Positions 46,920-57,608 of a stretch of 59,951 nt of DNA are shown here, in pieces. Position 1 is the first letter of the stretch. Every line of letters begins with the position of its first letter. Source of the stretch: Teratosphaeria epicoccoides. Lineage: Eukaryota > Ascomycota > Dothideomycetes > Mycosphaerellales > Teratosphaeriaceae. Under the pieces are notes generated by a model that saw only the letters and a program-made list of their open reading frames with translations, did not search any database and was not told the DNA's origin. Position numbers and translations under genes: made by a program. The DNA lies in assembly GCA_021401465.1 (NCBI GenBank), contig JADDMT010000152.1:1-59951 (forward strand), given 5' to 3'.

Positions 46920-47540
46920 ATGTCTTCTCTTTCTACATTACTACCTTGTGTCATCCTAGACACTAACGCCCCTTTAACGTAGAAACGTAAACGCCACGCG
47001 AATTAAATCTAATATTAGGGCTAGGACAGCATAAAGTCCTGTACTTAGTGTTAAGAGTTAAAGCTCGTTTGTTAAGTGTACATTTCCTTAGGGAAATGTT
47101 CGTAGTGTCACTTTAGTAACTGTCGAAGTTACGATGCGAAGGTAACAGAGGTCAAATAGAAGAAGTTAGGTAATTAGCGGAAAAGACTAATTGCTAATCT
47201 CGATCGTGCGAAGGCGGCCCTAGCCGAGGCTTCGTAGAAGATAGTAGAGGCGCATGTAAAGGAGATACGTCTTCAGAAACAGTTAGACGTAGTTAACCGT
47301 GAAGTCGAGGATAGTCGCGCTCTTAAGGAGCGTGAGATTAGGGAAGACGAGGCTAAAGAGTAGGCTCTTTAGCAGGCTAGGTTTCTTCTTGACCTAGATC
47401 CCTCGACTAGTCTTACTCTTAGTCCTACGACATAGAGCGTAATAGAAGATTTTGCTGACGCGTTGTATTAGGGTTTCCTGGATGGCGTAGTAGCCGAGCC
47501 TATTGACAGCGTCTAGCAGGAGCCTAGTCGTGGCTTATAA
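46920..47540 (+). pseudogene. Opposite-strand Cys6 coiled-coil gene of family B (B-5 copy)
   Basis: ATG at 46920 and TAA at 47538-47540 enclose 206 codons, exactly the length of the B-1 copy. Basic K-R-K-R near residue 22. Then six cysteines spaced C-x2-C-x6-C-x8-C-x2-C-x4-C (47040 to about 47118), reminiscent of a Zn2Cys6 fungal DNA-binding cluster but with a short last spacing. About 90 residues of Glu/Lys/Arg/Leu-rich coiled-coil follow, with an acidic, Ser-rich tail. Internal TAG and TAA stops. The gene starts only 78 bp from the 3' LTR, so the LTR may supply its promoter. Function unknown. Confidence 0.78.
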
Positions 47541-50500
47541 CCTTCTTCCTAGGTTCGTTCTCTGCTTAAAGCTCCGTACCTTCTGCTAACAGTTTCGTAG
47601 GTGTTTAAGGGGTTCCTAGGTGTTTTCGGTACTCCCGTATCCTTCCTATTTTACTAAGTACTCTTGCTGTCTGTCTACCTAGCGAGTGTCGACGATCTTC
47701 TCGACAATGTACTCTAGTTCTTCTACTTTAGGGTCAAGTAGTAAGGGTTCTGTTTACAGTGCGGCGTCTAGCGCCACTAGTTCTAGCAGAGAGACATAGA
47801 ACACAGGGTGTATTCTTATCTGCTCGGGTAGCTATAACTCAAAGTTAACTAGTCCTTTCTTAGCCTTGATCCGGAATAGTCCTAGTTTTATAGCATCTTG
47901 TTTTTTACTTGGCTTGTCTGATTTAATGTAACGGCAGAGGAGATATACCTTGTCCCCCTCCTTTAGAATTAGTCCCTTGATTCTCTTACGATTCGCGTAC
48001 TATGCCATGTTCTACTAATAGAATTGCAGGTCGAATTATGCTTCTGTTTGCAGTTAGTGTAGGTATTCTACTCGCCTAAGTGCTGCTAGGTTTTAATCCT
48101 TAGCTAAGACGTCTAGAACGTCTTCTATGGCTAATCCGTACGCTATCTGAAATGGCGAGAGTCCCGTCGACTCTGCTAGCGTGCTATTATACGCGAGTTA
48201 TGCTATCGGCAACAACTCTACCTAGTTATTCTGGTCCCTATTCACATAGGATCGAAGGTACTATTCTAACATCTGATTTAGACGTTCTGTCTGTCTATCT
48301 GTCTAAGGGTAGAAGGAAGTACTTAGTCGATGTTTGACCTAGAATTGTCTCATTAGGGCCTTCTAGAAGTTAGAGGTAAACACGGATCCTCGATCCGTTA
48401 CTAGGTCTCGTAGCATACCATGTAATGCTACTACCTATTTGATGAAGACATGTGTAATATCTTCGGTCTTAAAGTTTTCGTAGTATAGCATACACTTCCT
48501 AAACTTAGTGAATTAGTCGGCTACTACCATGATTCTATTGAAGAACTCATTTGTAGCGGGTTCTCTCGACTAGGGTAGTTTAACAATGAAGTCTATAGCG
48601 AGTAATTCCTATGGCTGTTAGGGTACCTTTAGTAGTCATAGTAACCTATACGGTTTGTAATAGTCATGCTTACTCTGTTAGTAAGTTACATATTAACAGA
48701 CATAGTCCTCGATTACTCTGCCTATCCTAGGGAAGTAGTATTCTTGTTAGAGAATTTGCTTCATTTTAGACACTCCTAGGTGTCCTGCCTAAGGTACGTC
48801 ATGTTAGAGGCATAGTAGCTCCGAACGTAAGGATGTTAGCATATATACTAACCCTTAGAAGAGAAGTACTCTGTCTTTGTCTTCCTAGTCCTCCTGTCTA
48901 TTAATGTCGTTACGGACAGCGAGGACAGTTAGGTCGTAGACTAGTGCGTTCTTCAGGTTGTTCTAGAATTCGCTAGTCTATATGATAGCCGTAGCCGCGA
49001 GTCAGTTAAATCTAAGCGTGCCATTACTATTTCCCTAGAGAACGGCATGTTTCTCCTGTTTTGCGCCCTTCATGTAGTCAGTCTAGCAACTAAGTGCGTC
49101 GGCGCGTACGTTCTCGGACCCCTTACGATAGACAATCTTGTAGTTAAAGCTAGAGAGTTCCTTACTCTATCGGACTTGTCGTCAGTTTAACTCTTTCGTC
49201 GTCGTAAAGTATCGCAAGTTCTCATAGTTAGTGTAGACTATAACCTAGTACTTAGAACCTTCTAAGTAGACTCGCTACGCCTTGTAGGCGTCTACTATAG
49301 CTAGAAGTTCTTTGTCGTAGACGTCGTAACGAAGTTCAGGTCTAGACAGCTTCCTCGAGTAATAGGCGACTAGCTGTAGTCGTCTACTCGGCCCTAGTTG
49401 ACTTAAGCATGCCCTAAGCGCTACGTTAGAGGCATCTGTTTCGACCGTGATAGGCTTATCAGGGTCGAATACAAGTAAGATTAGCTAATCCGTGAATCGT
49501 TACTTAAGTTCCTTAAAGGCATTCCGTTAGGCGTCGTCCTACACGAATAGTGTATCCTTTAAAGTAAGGGTCGTAAGTAGTGCCGTAATCTTCGAATAGT
49601 TTGTAACGAATCTTTAGTAGAAGTTAGCAAACCTAAGGAAGGACTATACTTCCTTAACATTAGTTAGCGTAGGCTACTCTTTTACGACTTTGACCTTCTT
49701 AGTGTCTATCTTGATTCCATCCTAGGCTATTACGTAGCCGAGGAATTAGACTTCTTGCTTATGAAACTCGCTCTTCTAAGGCTTAACCTTTAACCTGTAA
49801 TCCTGGAGTTTCTGAAGTACCTTGCGTACGTGAGTCCTATGTTCTTTAATCGTTCGTAAGTAGACAAGGATGTCATCTAAGTATATAACTACAAAGACAT
49901 TAAGGTACTCTCGTAGCACGTTGTTAATAAATGCCTGCTACGTAGCCAGGGCGTTTGTCAACCTAAATAGCATGACTATATACTCGTAGTGTCCGAACCT
50001 AGTTCTAAACGCGGTCTTCTATTCTTCGCCTTCCTTGATTTGAATTCGATTATACGCTCCTAGTATGTCAAACTTCGAGAACTATGCTACTCCTTATAGG
50101 CGATCCTGCAACTCTAAGAGCAAAGGAAGTAGATAACTGTTCTTTATCGTGATGTCGTTTAAGCTACAATAATCTACGTAAAGTCGCTAGTTGTCTTCCC
50201 CTTTAGGGACAAACAGGATTAGATACCCTGCTAGTAACTACGACTTGCAGATGAAGCCCTTCTAGAGGTTGTCTTCTAGGTATTTCCGGAGAATCTCTAG
50301 CTTCGCCACTAATAATAGGCGAACTAGTTGCTTTTTCAGCATCCTGCCTAGGAGTAAGGGTATCCTGTAGTCCTACTCCTAGTGTTCTAGCAGAGCCTCT
50401 TAGTCGGGTTCTTCCTCGAAAAGGGTAGCAAATTCCTTATACTCATTAGGAACTGTGAACTCGACTTTGACTTCAGCTTACGTTGCTTTAACCTATAGGA

Positions 50501-51059
50501 CGTGTACTTCCTGTTCTAGATCCTTGATAGTAGCGACTATCTCGTTTGAAGTCATAGCACATATTTCGATCTTGCCTAGTACGTCGTGTACTACAGGTAG
50601 AGGTATCAATCTAGAGAGTTCTAGGAACTAGATCCTCTCGTTCTTCTAGTCGAGGTAGGGGTTAGCGTTTCTTAGCCATGGTAACCCTAGCACTACATCT
50701 GAGCTAGGCGACTCCGTGATGTCGAACTAGATCATCTCTTAGTAGTGTCCTATCTGCAGAGGCATTATCTCGGTCTCCTTGTCAACTATTCCTTAGTTGT
50801 ACGTAACTAGCTTTCTATTAATCGCTTGTAGCGAGAAAGCATTTATCTTCGCCTGTAGCCTTATCCTAGCTGTCCTGGCGAACTTAGGCGTCATGAAGAT
50901 TCTAGTGTATCCTGAATTTATTAAGGCCTAGGCTAGCGTCTCATTAATGTGTACCTATACTCTGAGGTTGTCCGCGTATCTAGTGCTAACTGCGGCACAC
51001 TGTTGCAGCCCTGTCTAGTCTGTCCGTAGGTCTAATTCTAGCAGACCTCGTTGTTTCCC
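47535..51059 (-). pseudogene. pol of B-5 (protease, RT, RNase H, integrase, chromodomain)
   Basis: Starts by -1 shift at 51059-51053. Protease active site I-N-S-G (Asp changed to Asn by G-to-A) near 50918, RT with Y-L-D-D near 49885, RNase H, integrase (zinc region near 48700, core to about 48150), chromodomain region near 47600-47700, stop at 47537-47535. Collinear with B-1. RIP stops throughout. Confidence 0.85.
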
Positions 51060-52822
51060 GAATAACTGTCTTCATGGACTAGTTTAGGGATTATGTAGTC
51101 TCGGCTTATTCTTCTTCAAGCGTTACTGCTAACTAGCCTAAGAGGTCGTACTTGCTCTTAGCCTCGTTGTTTCTGCGCGTTTCTTGCGTACTCTATCTTC
51201 AAGTAGCTAACCTAGAGTCGTAGCGCTCGTAGAACCTAGATACCTTCGTAGGTAAGGTAGCCTCCTTAGGGCGTAAACTCTACCCCGAACAGTACAACTT
51301 CTTAGATAATCTTCTGATGCGAGTAAGGATGAGCTACTACTAGTAGTCTCCTTAGGTGTCGTCGCATGCGGTCGGCTAGTTCGTCATACTAAAGCTAGTC
51401 GACGTGTTATACTCCATTAATCTATAGGCAAGCCTAAGCCTACTAGTTCTGTATGATTCGGATAATATCAAGTCTGATGTCATGCGGCGGCATGGCCTAT
51501 CTCTCTATGTTCTCGTCTTCCTCAGAATCGGGAATGACAGCCTTAACAAGCTCATAGTTGTCATCCGAACCTTCTTCCTCTTCTAGCTCCTATTACCTCA
51601 GGACTATTTCACTAGAAGGTGCACCCCTTAGCGCGCAGATAGATTGCGCCTTATTACGGCTAGGGTACTATCCGGAACTATCTTTATCACTCATATGAAT
51701 TCGACAATTGTCGTCGTAGCACATAGTCTAAGTAAGTAAGGCATAGTCTAGTTCTCGAGTAGCAGCAGCCTTTTGCTTAGGTACTAATGTTGTTACGCGA
51801 GCCTGTTCTGTCCGTTATAGGTCCTGTTGCTGTTTCTTAGCGAAACACTTGCGGGCAAAGTGTCCTTTCTTTCCACTGTTATAGCACTTAAGGTTACTCT
51901 TATCGAATAGCTTCTTCGGACTATTCTAGGTAGGAGAGCCCTTCCGTGGCTTTCCTTATAGTCTGCTCTTTATGCGCCCCTTAGTTACATCTAACTCCAT
52001 TAGTTAGAGACTATAGTAATCGCTTTGCTATTTTAGTGCTAATCGTTAGACCTTATGGTTAGCCTGCGCTAGCCTGCGATTTCTATGCTGTCGTTCCTGC
52101 TATTGTTCCTAGATACGATTATCGATTCTAATCGCGAGATCGCTCATTTCCTTAAATGTCGTTAGCTAATCCCCCTAGGCAATTTCGTCTTTAACCGTTT
52201 CCTTTAGTCCCTGATAGAACTAAGCGGCTAAGGCATTATCATTCTAGTCGACTTAGGCAGAGAGGGTTTAAAAGTCCGCATAGTACTTAATAGCGGAACC
52301 CTTCTGCTAGATTCCTAGGAGAGCTCTCTTAGCCTCCTGTTATTCGTTGCCAAGCCTAAAGGCTTCTCGTAATGCCTTGAACAAGGACTTGTCTAAGTTA
52401 AGAATCTCCCGAGTCGTTGTCTTCCTAGCTTCGACGCTGCTAATGTGATCTAGATAATCTGTCAGATAAGGCTAGATGAACTCGAACGCCGGTCCTTTTA
52501 GGTAAGAGACGATGTACATCATTCGCTTATAATGTGTCGTAAACTATTCCGTATCCACGTTAAATGCTAACTAGCATTATAGGATAAACATCTCTACTTA
52601 AGATCGTTGTCCTATAAACTCCGTAGGGCTTCCTATCTTGAAGCCGTTGTTGCCGTGTCTATTCCCGGTAGTTGAACCTGCGACAGATGCTAGAGCCATC
52701 TCGCTAAGGTAAATGGATTTAAGCTACTAAGTAATTTGAGGTACGGCAGCAACTTGTTCTTGTAGTGTTAGTTGACTATTGTCGCTAGAGGTTAAGCTAA
52801 CAGCTAAGGAACTACTTAACAT
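50933..52822 (-). pseudogene. gag of B-5
   Basis: ATG at the complement of 52822-52820, stop TAG at 50935-50933: 1890 nt, as in B-1. Zinc knuckle near 51886 (C-Y-N-S-G-K-K-G-H-F-A-R-K-C; second Cys now Ser). RIP stops. The distance from the knuckle codon to the protease active-site codon is 968 nt, the same as in B-1 and B-4. Confidence 0.82.
51028..51059 (-). promoter_or_regulatory. -1 frameshift signal, intact (B-5)
   Basis: GGGAAAC on the minus strand (51059-51053), phased TCG-GGA-AAC in the gag frame. After a four-base spacer AGGTCT and AGACCT (51043-51048 and 51028-51033) can pair into a six-base stem. Confidence 0.7.
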
Positions 52823-52881
52823 AGGTGTATGTCAAGCGCTTGACGAGTCCCCTGATACTTCCTTAGGAGTAGTGCTCAAAG

Positions 52882-53366
52882 TGTCAGAAGGGTAGGTGCT
52901 AATAGCAGGAAGGGGATTAGGTGTTAGACTCGCAGAGTAGTAAAGAATATTGACAAAGGTAATTAACCTTGTACTAACTATCCCCCCTAGAGGAGAAGAT
53001 TGTAAATTAAGCACGAAGCTCCTAACTACCTGTCCTGAAGCCATCCCTATATACTAGAGAGACAGGGCAGCTCTGTTAGATCTGTTAATAGACCTATTAG
53101 ACCTATGTCTATAGATCTGTAAACTAACCCTACAGATCCTAGGGTCTGTTCTTACATGACAGATCCCTTCTCCTATGTAGGCCTATAGATCTGTAGACTA
53201 ACCCTATAGATCTAGGTGTCTGTCCTCACGTGATAGACCCTCTCTTCTATGCCTACGTTATAACTCATAGTACTATGACTTATAACACTGTAACTTATAG
53301 CACTTATGACTACTATGACTTAGGCTATAGTACTCGTGACTTATAGCACTCATGACACTCATGACA
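52882..53366 (-). repeat. Family B 5' LTR (B-5)
   Basis: 485 bp or very close, TGTCAGAAGG to CACTCATGACA in plus-strand reading. The primer-site core TTGAGCAC is at 52879-52872 on the minus strand. Confidence 0.93.
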
Positions 53367-54256
53367 CTACGGAAGGGCTCTCCTACCTAGAATGGTCCGA
53401 AGAAGCCATTCGAGAAGAATAACCTCAAGTGCTACGACTATGGAAAGAAAGGACACTTTGCTTGTAAATGCTCTGTCAAGAAACAGCGTCATGAACTATA
53501 ATGGACAGAACAGGTTTACGCGACAACATCGGCACCTTAGCAGATAGCTGCTACTACTTAAGTACTAGACTATACCTTACTTACTTAGACTATGTGCTAT
53601 AACGACGATTGTCAGATTCACATAAGTGACAAAGATAGTTCTAGATAGTACCCTAGCCGTAACAAGGCATAGTCTATCTATGCGCTAAGGGGTGTACCTT
53701 CTAATGTAATAGTCCTAAGACAACAGGAGCTAATAGAAGAAGAAAGTTCTGATGACAACTATGAGCTTGTCGAAGCCGTCATTCCTAATTCTAAGGAAGA
53801 CGAGAACAGCGAAAGATAGGTCATGCTACTACATGACATTAGACTTAATATCATCTGACTTATTCAGAACCATTAGGCTTAGGCTTGCCTATAGATTCAT
53901 GGAGTATAACATGTCGACTAGCTTCGATATGACAAACTAGCTAATAGCATGTAACAACACCTAAGGAGACTACTAATTGTAGCTTATCCTTACTCGTATC
54001 AGAAGATTGTCTAAGAGATTAAACCGTTCGGAGTAGAGTTCACGCCCTAAGGAGGCTACTTTACCTACGAAGGTATCTAGGTTCTACGAGCGCTACGACT
54101 CTAGGTTAGCTACTTGAAGATAGAGTACGCAAGAAACGCGCAGAAACAACGAGGCTAAGAGCAAGTACGACCTCTTAGGCTAGTTAGCAGTAACGCTTGA
54201 AGAAGAATAAGCCAAGACTACATAATCCCTAAACTAGTCCGTGAAGACAGTTATTC

Positions 54257-54288
54257 GGGAAACAACGAGGTCTGCTAGAATTAGACCT
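54257..54288 (+). promoter_or_regulatory. -1 frameshift signal, intact (B-4)
   Basis: GGGAAAC at 54257-54263 in gag phase, spacer AACG, stem arms AGGTCT 54268-54273 and AGACCT 54283-54288. The -1 frame then reads G-L-L-E-L-D-L-R-T-D and on to the protease D-S-G-C at 54398. Confidence 0.7.
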
Positions 54289-54813
54289 ACGGACAGACTA
54301 GACAGGGCTGCAACAGTGTGCCGCAGTTAGCACTAGATACGCAGACAACCTCAGAGTATAGGTACACATTAACGAGACACTAGCCCGGGCCTTAATAGAT
54401 TCAGGATGCACTAGAATTTGCATGACGCCCAAATTCGCTAGAATAGCTAGGATATAGCTACAGGCGAAGACGAATGTTTTTTCGCTATAAGCGATCGATA
54501 GAAAGCCGGTCACATACAACTAAGGGAAAGTTAACAAGGAGACTAAGACAGTACCTCTACAGATAGGACGCTACTAAGAGATGATCTAGTTTAACATCAC
54601 GGAGTCGCCTAGCTCGGATGTAGTGCTAGGGTTACTATGGCTAAGGAACGCTAACCCCTACCTCGACTAGAAGAACGAGAGGATCTAGTTCCTAGAACTC
54701 TTAAAATCGATACCTCTACCTATAGTGCATAACCTACTAGGCAAGATTAACATATGTGCTATGACTTTAAACGAGATAGTCGCTACTATCAAGGATCTAG
54801 AATAGGAAGTACA
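54264..54813 (+). pseudogene. pol fragment of B-4 (protease)
   Basis: Protease with I-D-S-G-C-T-R at 54395-54415 and the second block V-V-L-G-L near 54619-54633. Cut by A-3 at 54814 in the protease-RT linker. The reverse transcriptase and the rest would lie beyond the right edge of the window if A-3 is a simple insertion. Confidence 0.8.
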
Positions 54814-55173
54814 TGATATAGATGTATGTGCTATATGATATGAAAATATCTCGTAGTGTGACAGAGTAATCCGACCTTTTAGTAGGTACAAGACAGCGCT
54901 GCTTTCTGCTTATCGCAGAGGTGGCGCTAAGGGTGCTTATAACCCCCGACGCTCCTCAATTAGGGAAAGCATGTCCGAGCCCAACCCCGTAGGGGTACCG
55001 TAGGGTCAGCGACGTGGGGGCGTCCTACGTCGACAACTGATCCCACTCGGACGACATACGAGCCAACGTATGTACGAAGGACCCCCTTGCCATATGTAGC
55101 AGGGTCACTGCATGCTAAGGGCGGCCATTAGAACCCATGCGGTTCAAATGGTCCCCTAGTATTAACCGTATCA
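54814..55173 (-). repeat. Family A 3' LTR (A-3)
   Basis: 360 bp, TGATATAG to GTATCA, with intact termini. The polypurine tract CTGCCCCTCCTCCT (reverse strand) follows from 55174. Confidence 0.93.
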
Positions 55174-55808
55174 CTGCCCCTCCTCCTATGAGGATGTCCC
55201 TAGCCTCACTAAGTGACGCACGCGGAACATATAGGGTACGGGATGTGGCACGCTTACACCGCGCAAGGGTGAATAGGTAGATAGCCTGCGCAACATGTGT
55301 CATGCGCACACCTTAACACCTTCGCAGCGAGTGCGGGGCGGAGGCTGCTAACTCGGGCGGGTTTCAATCTGTCACATGTTAGGCGGCTTCGTAACACCTT
55401 CGCTTCACATGCAGATTGAGATATCAGGAAACCACGAGTACGTACTTCGGTCAATCCTTGAAATTATAGGGCGAGCATGCGCGCCGGCCTCGCCAAGTAG
55501 CTTGGCCGTCCCTATTTAGTCGTGACCGTGAAGAACATGTCGCAGAACCTCGGGGTAGTAGGAAAGTACGCGGACGCTCTGCGCGCGCCGCTTGAAACGG
55601 CAGGAGCGCGCTCCTGGCGCGGGCCTCGTCACATTTCCATGCTAGTAGGCTAGCACGAGTGCGGTCGGCGCACATGCGTGACAGCCGCGTTATCCGTTAT
55701 TGCATCATTCAGTCCCCTTGTAAGTCAACTAGAGGCAGGTGCTCTGCGCATGTAGTTCGAGTCACTAGCTCAACGGTTGCGGTAGGCAACAGGGGGGCTG
55801 TCAGAGGG

Positions 55809-55816
55809 TATAAAAA
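55809..55816 (+). promoter_or_regulatory. TATA box of the opposite-strand gene (A-3)
   Basis: TATAAAAA 163 bp upstream of the intact ATG at 55972. A pyrimidine-rich leader with CAATCAATCAATC precedes the ATG. Spacing is identical in A-2. Confidence 0.65.
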
Positions 55817-55971
55817 CCTCGTCGCTTCCCAAACTTTCCTGTTCTAAGATACTAACATCGACCTCCGCTCCTACTTCGCTCAGCTTGCGCCTCGCCGTGT
55901 CTGCAGGTCTGTACTAGAGCTCCTTCTTCTTCAATCAATCAATCAAGATTAATCAACCCGTCTTAGCTACA

Positions 55972-57468
55972 ATGGCTCATGTGCTGCAGACTGAGTTCGA
56001 CGCCACTCGCTCTGCCCGCGATCGTCGCTCGTGTCGACAATGCCTCGACAACCTTAGTAGCCAAGCTGCACACATCTCCCCTCCGCGTGTTAGTAAGGCG
56101 TCCCCTACCCGCGAGGTATGCGTGACTTGTACTAACCGAAGCGTAGCTAAGATCTGCGTCGGCGGGTTTAATAAGGGCGGTGTCTACCGCAATTGTGTTA
56201 ACTGTAATGGCAAGCATCAAAAATGCCAAGACCTCCCTGAAGAGGTATATGGCGAGTACAACTAGCTCTGCCGTAACATCGATGACTTCTAGAGTGCGCG
56301 CGACAAGGGGATTGCCGAAGGCACTCTGACCATGAACAGGCTACAGGCTAAGTACCGCGAGGCACTCGCCTACCTGCTCGGCGCCCTCTCGTGCTTCACC
56401 GCGACTGCTAACTGTTCTCACGGCGGCGTTCGCTTCGACTCTCTGCTAACAGGCGAAAACGTTTGTCTAGGTCTGATCGCAGACTTAGTCTAGAAGATCT
56501 TGAAGGTGCTAACCGTTAGGGTCGAGACCTTCGCCATAGTACGCATACAGTGCGGGTGCCCTCTAAGTATGAATGCTGACTTTCTCCGCTAGGCTAACGT
56601 TAGCGTCGAGAAATATCCGACTAGCCGTCAGCGTCAGCAACTCGGGGCCCTTGCCTCTATTGACGATGACTTTAAGACGCGGATGATCCGCAAGAAGGTC
56701 ATCAAGCAATTCACCGCTCCCGCCGCTAAGGCCACGCCCTAGCGCCGTACCGAGAGGCAGCCTGCCTCTAAGCCGGTCCCGAGGACTAAGCCGTAAGTTA
56801 CTCACTCGAATCCTGTCGCGTGCGTACAGCTAACACATTGTAGCGCCGCCGCCTACGCCGCCTCGACGCTACTGTCCAAGAAGAAGAAGAGGGCCAGGGC
56901 CGAAATTGAGGTTAGCGACGAGGAAGCCGAGCCTTCCCTGCTTGCGATCCGCACTACGTCCGTCAAGACGCTAAGGTACAAGCCTCTAGGCCAGATCTTT
57001 GAGGATGAGGAGGATGACGACGTTCAGGATACCTTCGGTCCTGACGTGATCCCTTCGCGCCGTAGTGTCACCGCACTAGTTACGCCTGAGGGAGACACCG
57101 AGTCCGATGATGTGGTCGACACTCATGTCAAGAAGCGCAAGATGATCTCGAGGGCCGAGCGCGACAGCCGCAAGCGCGCTCGAGTCTCTTCGCCTTCTAA
57201 TGCTAAGGATGAGGTAGTCGTCGCGACTAGGTGCGGTGAGGGTGTCGCTAGTTCTCCGGCTACTATAGGCTCCGAAGACGAGCTCCCTCGCAACCTACTA
57301 AAGAAGAAGATGCCGGCCTCTCTTCGTGGCGTTGCTACCCCCGTTACTCATGGTCGCTTCGGGGTGTTTAGTAGACCCCGTGCGGGTAGGCAGTCCCTAG
57401 CGGACCGTAACAAGAAAGACTCTCCTGCTTCAGGTTCGGTCAGGAAGCCCCTAACTAGTAGTCGCTAA
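55972..57468 (+). pseudogene. Opposite-strand cysteine-rich gene of family A (best copy, A-3)
   Basis: ATG intact. Exon 1 55972-56792, intron 56793-56843 (GTAAGT donor, GCTAAC branch, TAG acceptor; phase 2), exon 2 56844-57468, TAA stop; 481 codons. Exon 1 has about five TAG stops (first after about 98 residues); exon 2 is fully open. Residues about 20-85 hold cysteines C-x2-C, then C-x2-C-x8-C-x12-C-x2-C-x6-C. Residues about 280-290 are Lys-rich, then an acidic stretch, a K-K-R-K signal and a Ser/Arg-rich tail. Own TATA box. Function unknown; a nuclear zinc-binding regulator is one possibility. A captured host gene is another. Confidence 0.82.
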
Positions 57469-57608
57469 GCATTAGCTACGAAGCTAATCCGAGCATGTCT
57501 CTTGTTCTTCTTGGGTTTATTCTAGGTGTGCCTTTAGGCATCAATGATGTATGAGTAGGGCGTTTGCTTCTCGTTGTCGCTTCGCGCGTCATGCGCTACA
57601 TACACATG

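Larger units (their letters stand above)
46357..53366 (-). mobile_element. Family B chromovirus B-5, full length with target duplication
   Basis: 7010 bp: 3' LTR 46357-46841, opposite-strand gene 46920-47540, pol stop at 47535, gag start at 52822, 5' LTR 52882-53366. Flanks CCACG (46352-46356) and CTACG (53367-53371) are a target duplication differing by one C-to-T. Both LTRs are 485 bp or very close and differ only by transitions. It is the best complete reference for family B. Confidence 0.95.
45479..54380 (+). pseudogene. gag of B-4 (interrupted by B-5)
   Basis: ATG at 45479. The coding sequence is broken at 46356 by B-5 and continues at 53372 with the target duplication between. The zinc knuckle follows at 53430 (C-Y-D-Y-G-K-K-G-H-F-A-C-K-C; one Cys now Tyr). 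It reaches the conserved TAG near 54381. The GGGAAAC slippery site at 54257 lies before that stop. RIP stops throughout. Confidence 0.8.
45005..54813 (+). mobile_element. Family B chromovirus B-4, split by B-5 and cut by A-3 (plus strand)
   Basis: 5' LTR 45005-45419, gag in two parts (45479-46356 and 53372-54380), start of pol to 54813. Removing B-5 plus its 5-bp duplication restores collinearity with B-1: the distance from gag ATG to the zinc-knuckle codon is 936 nt in both. It inserted into the Plavaka-like segment and is interrupted at 54814 by A-3. Confidence 0.9.

Noticed and set aside
55972..56265. Reading the 97-codon frame at 55972 as a complete small protein
   Set aside because: The stop after it is a TAG of RIP type; the frame continues to the intron at 56793 with the same length in three copies.
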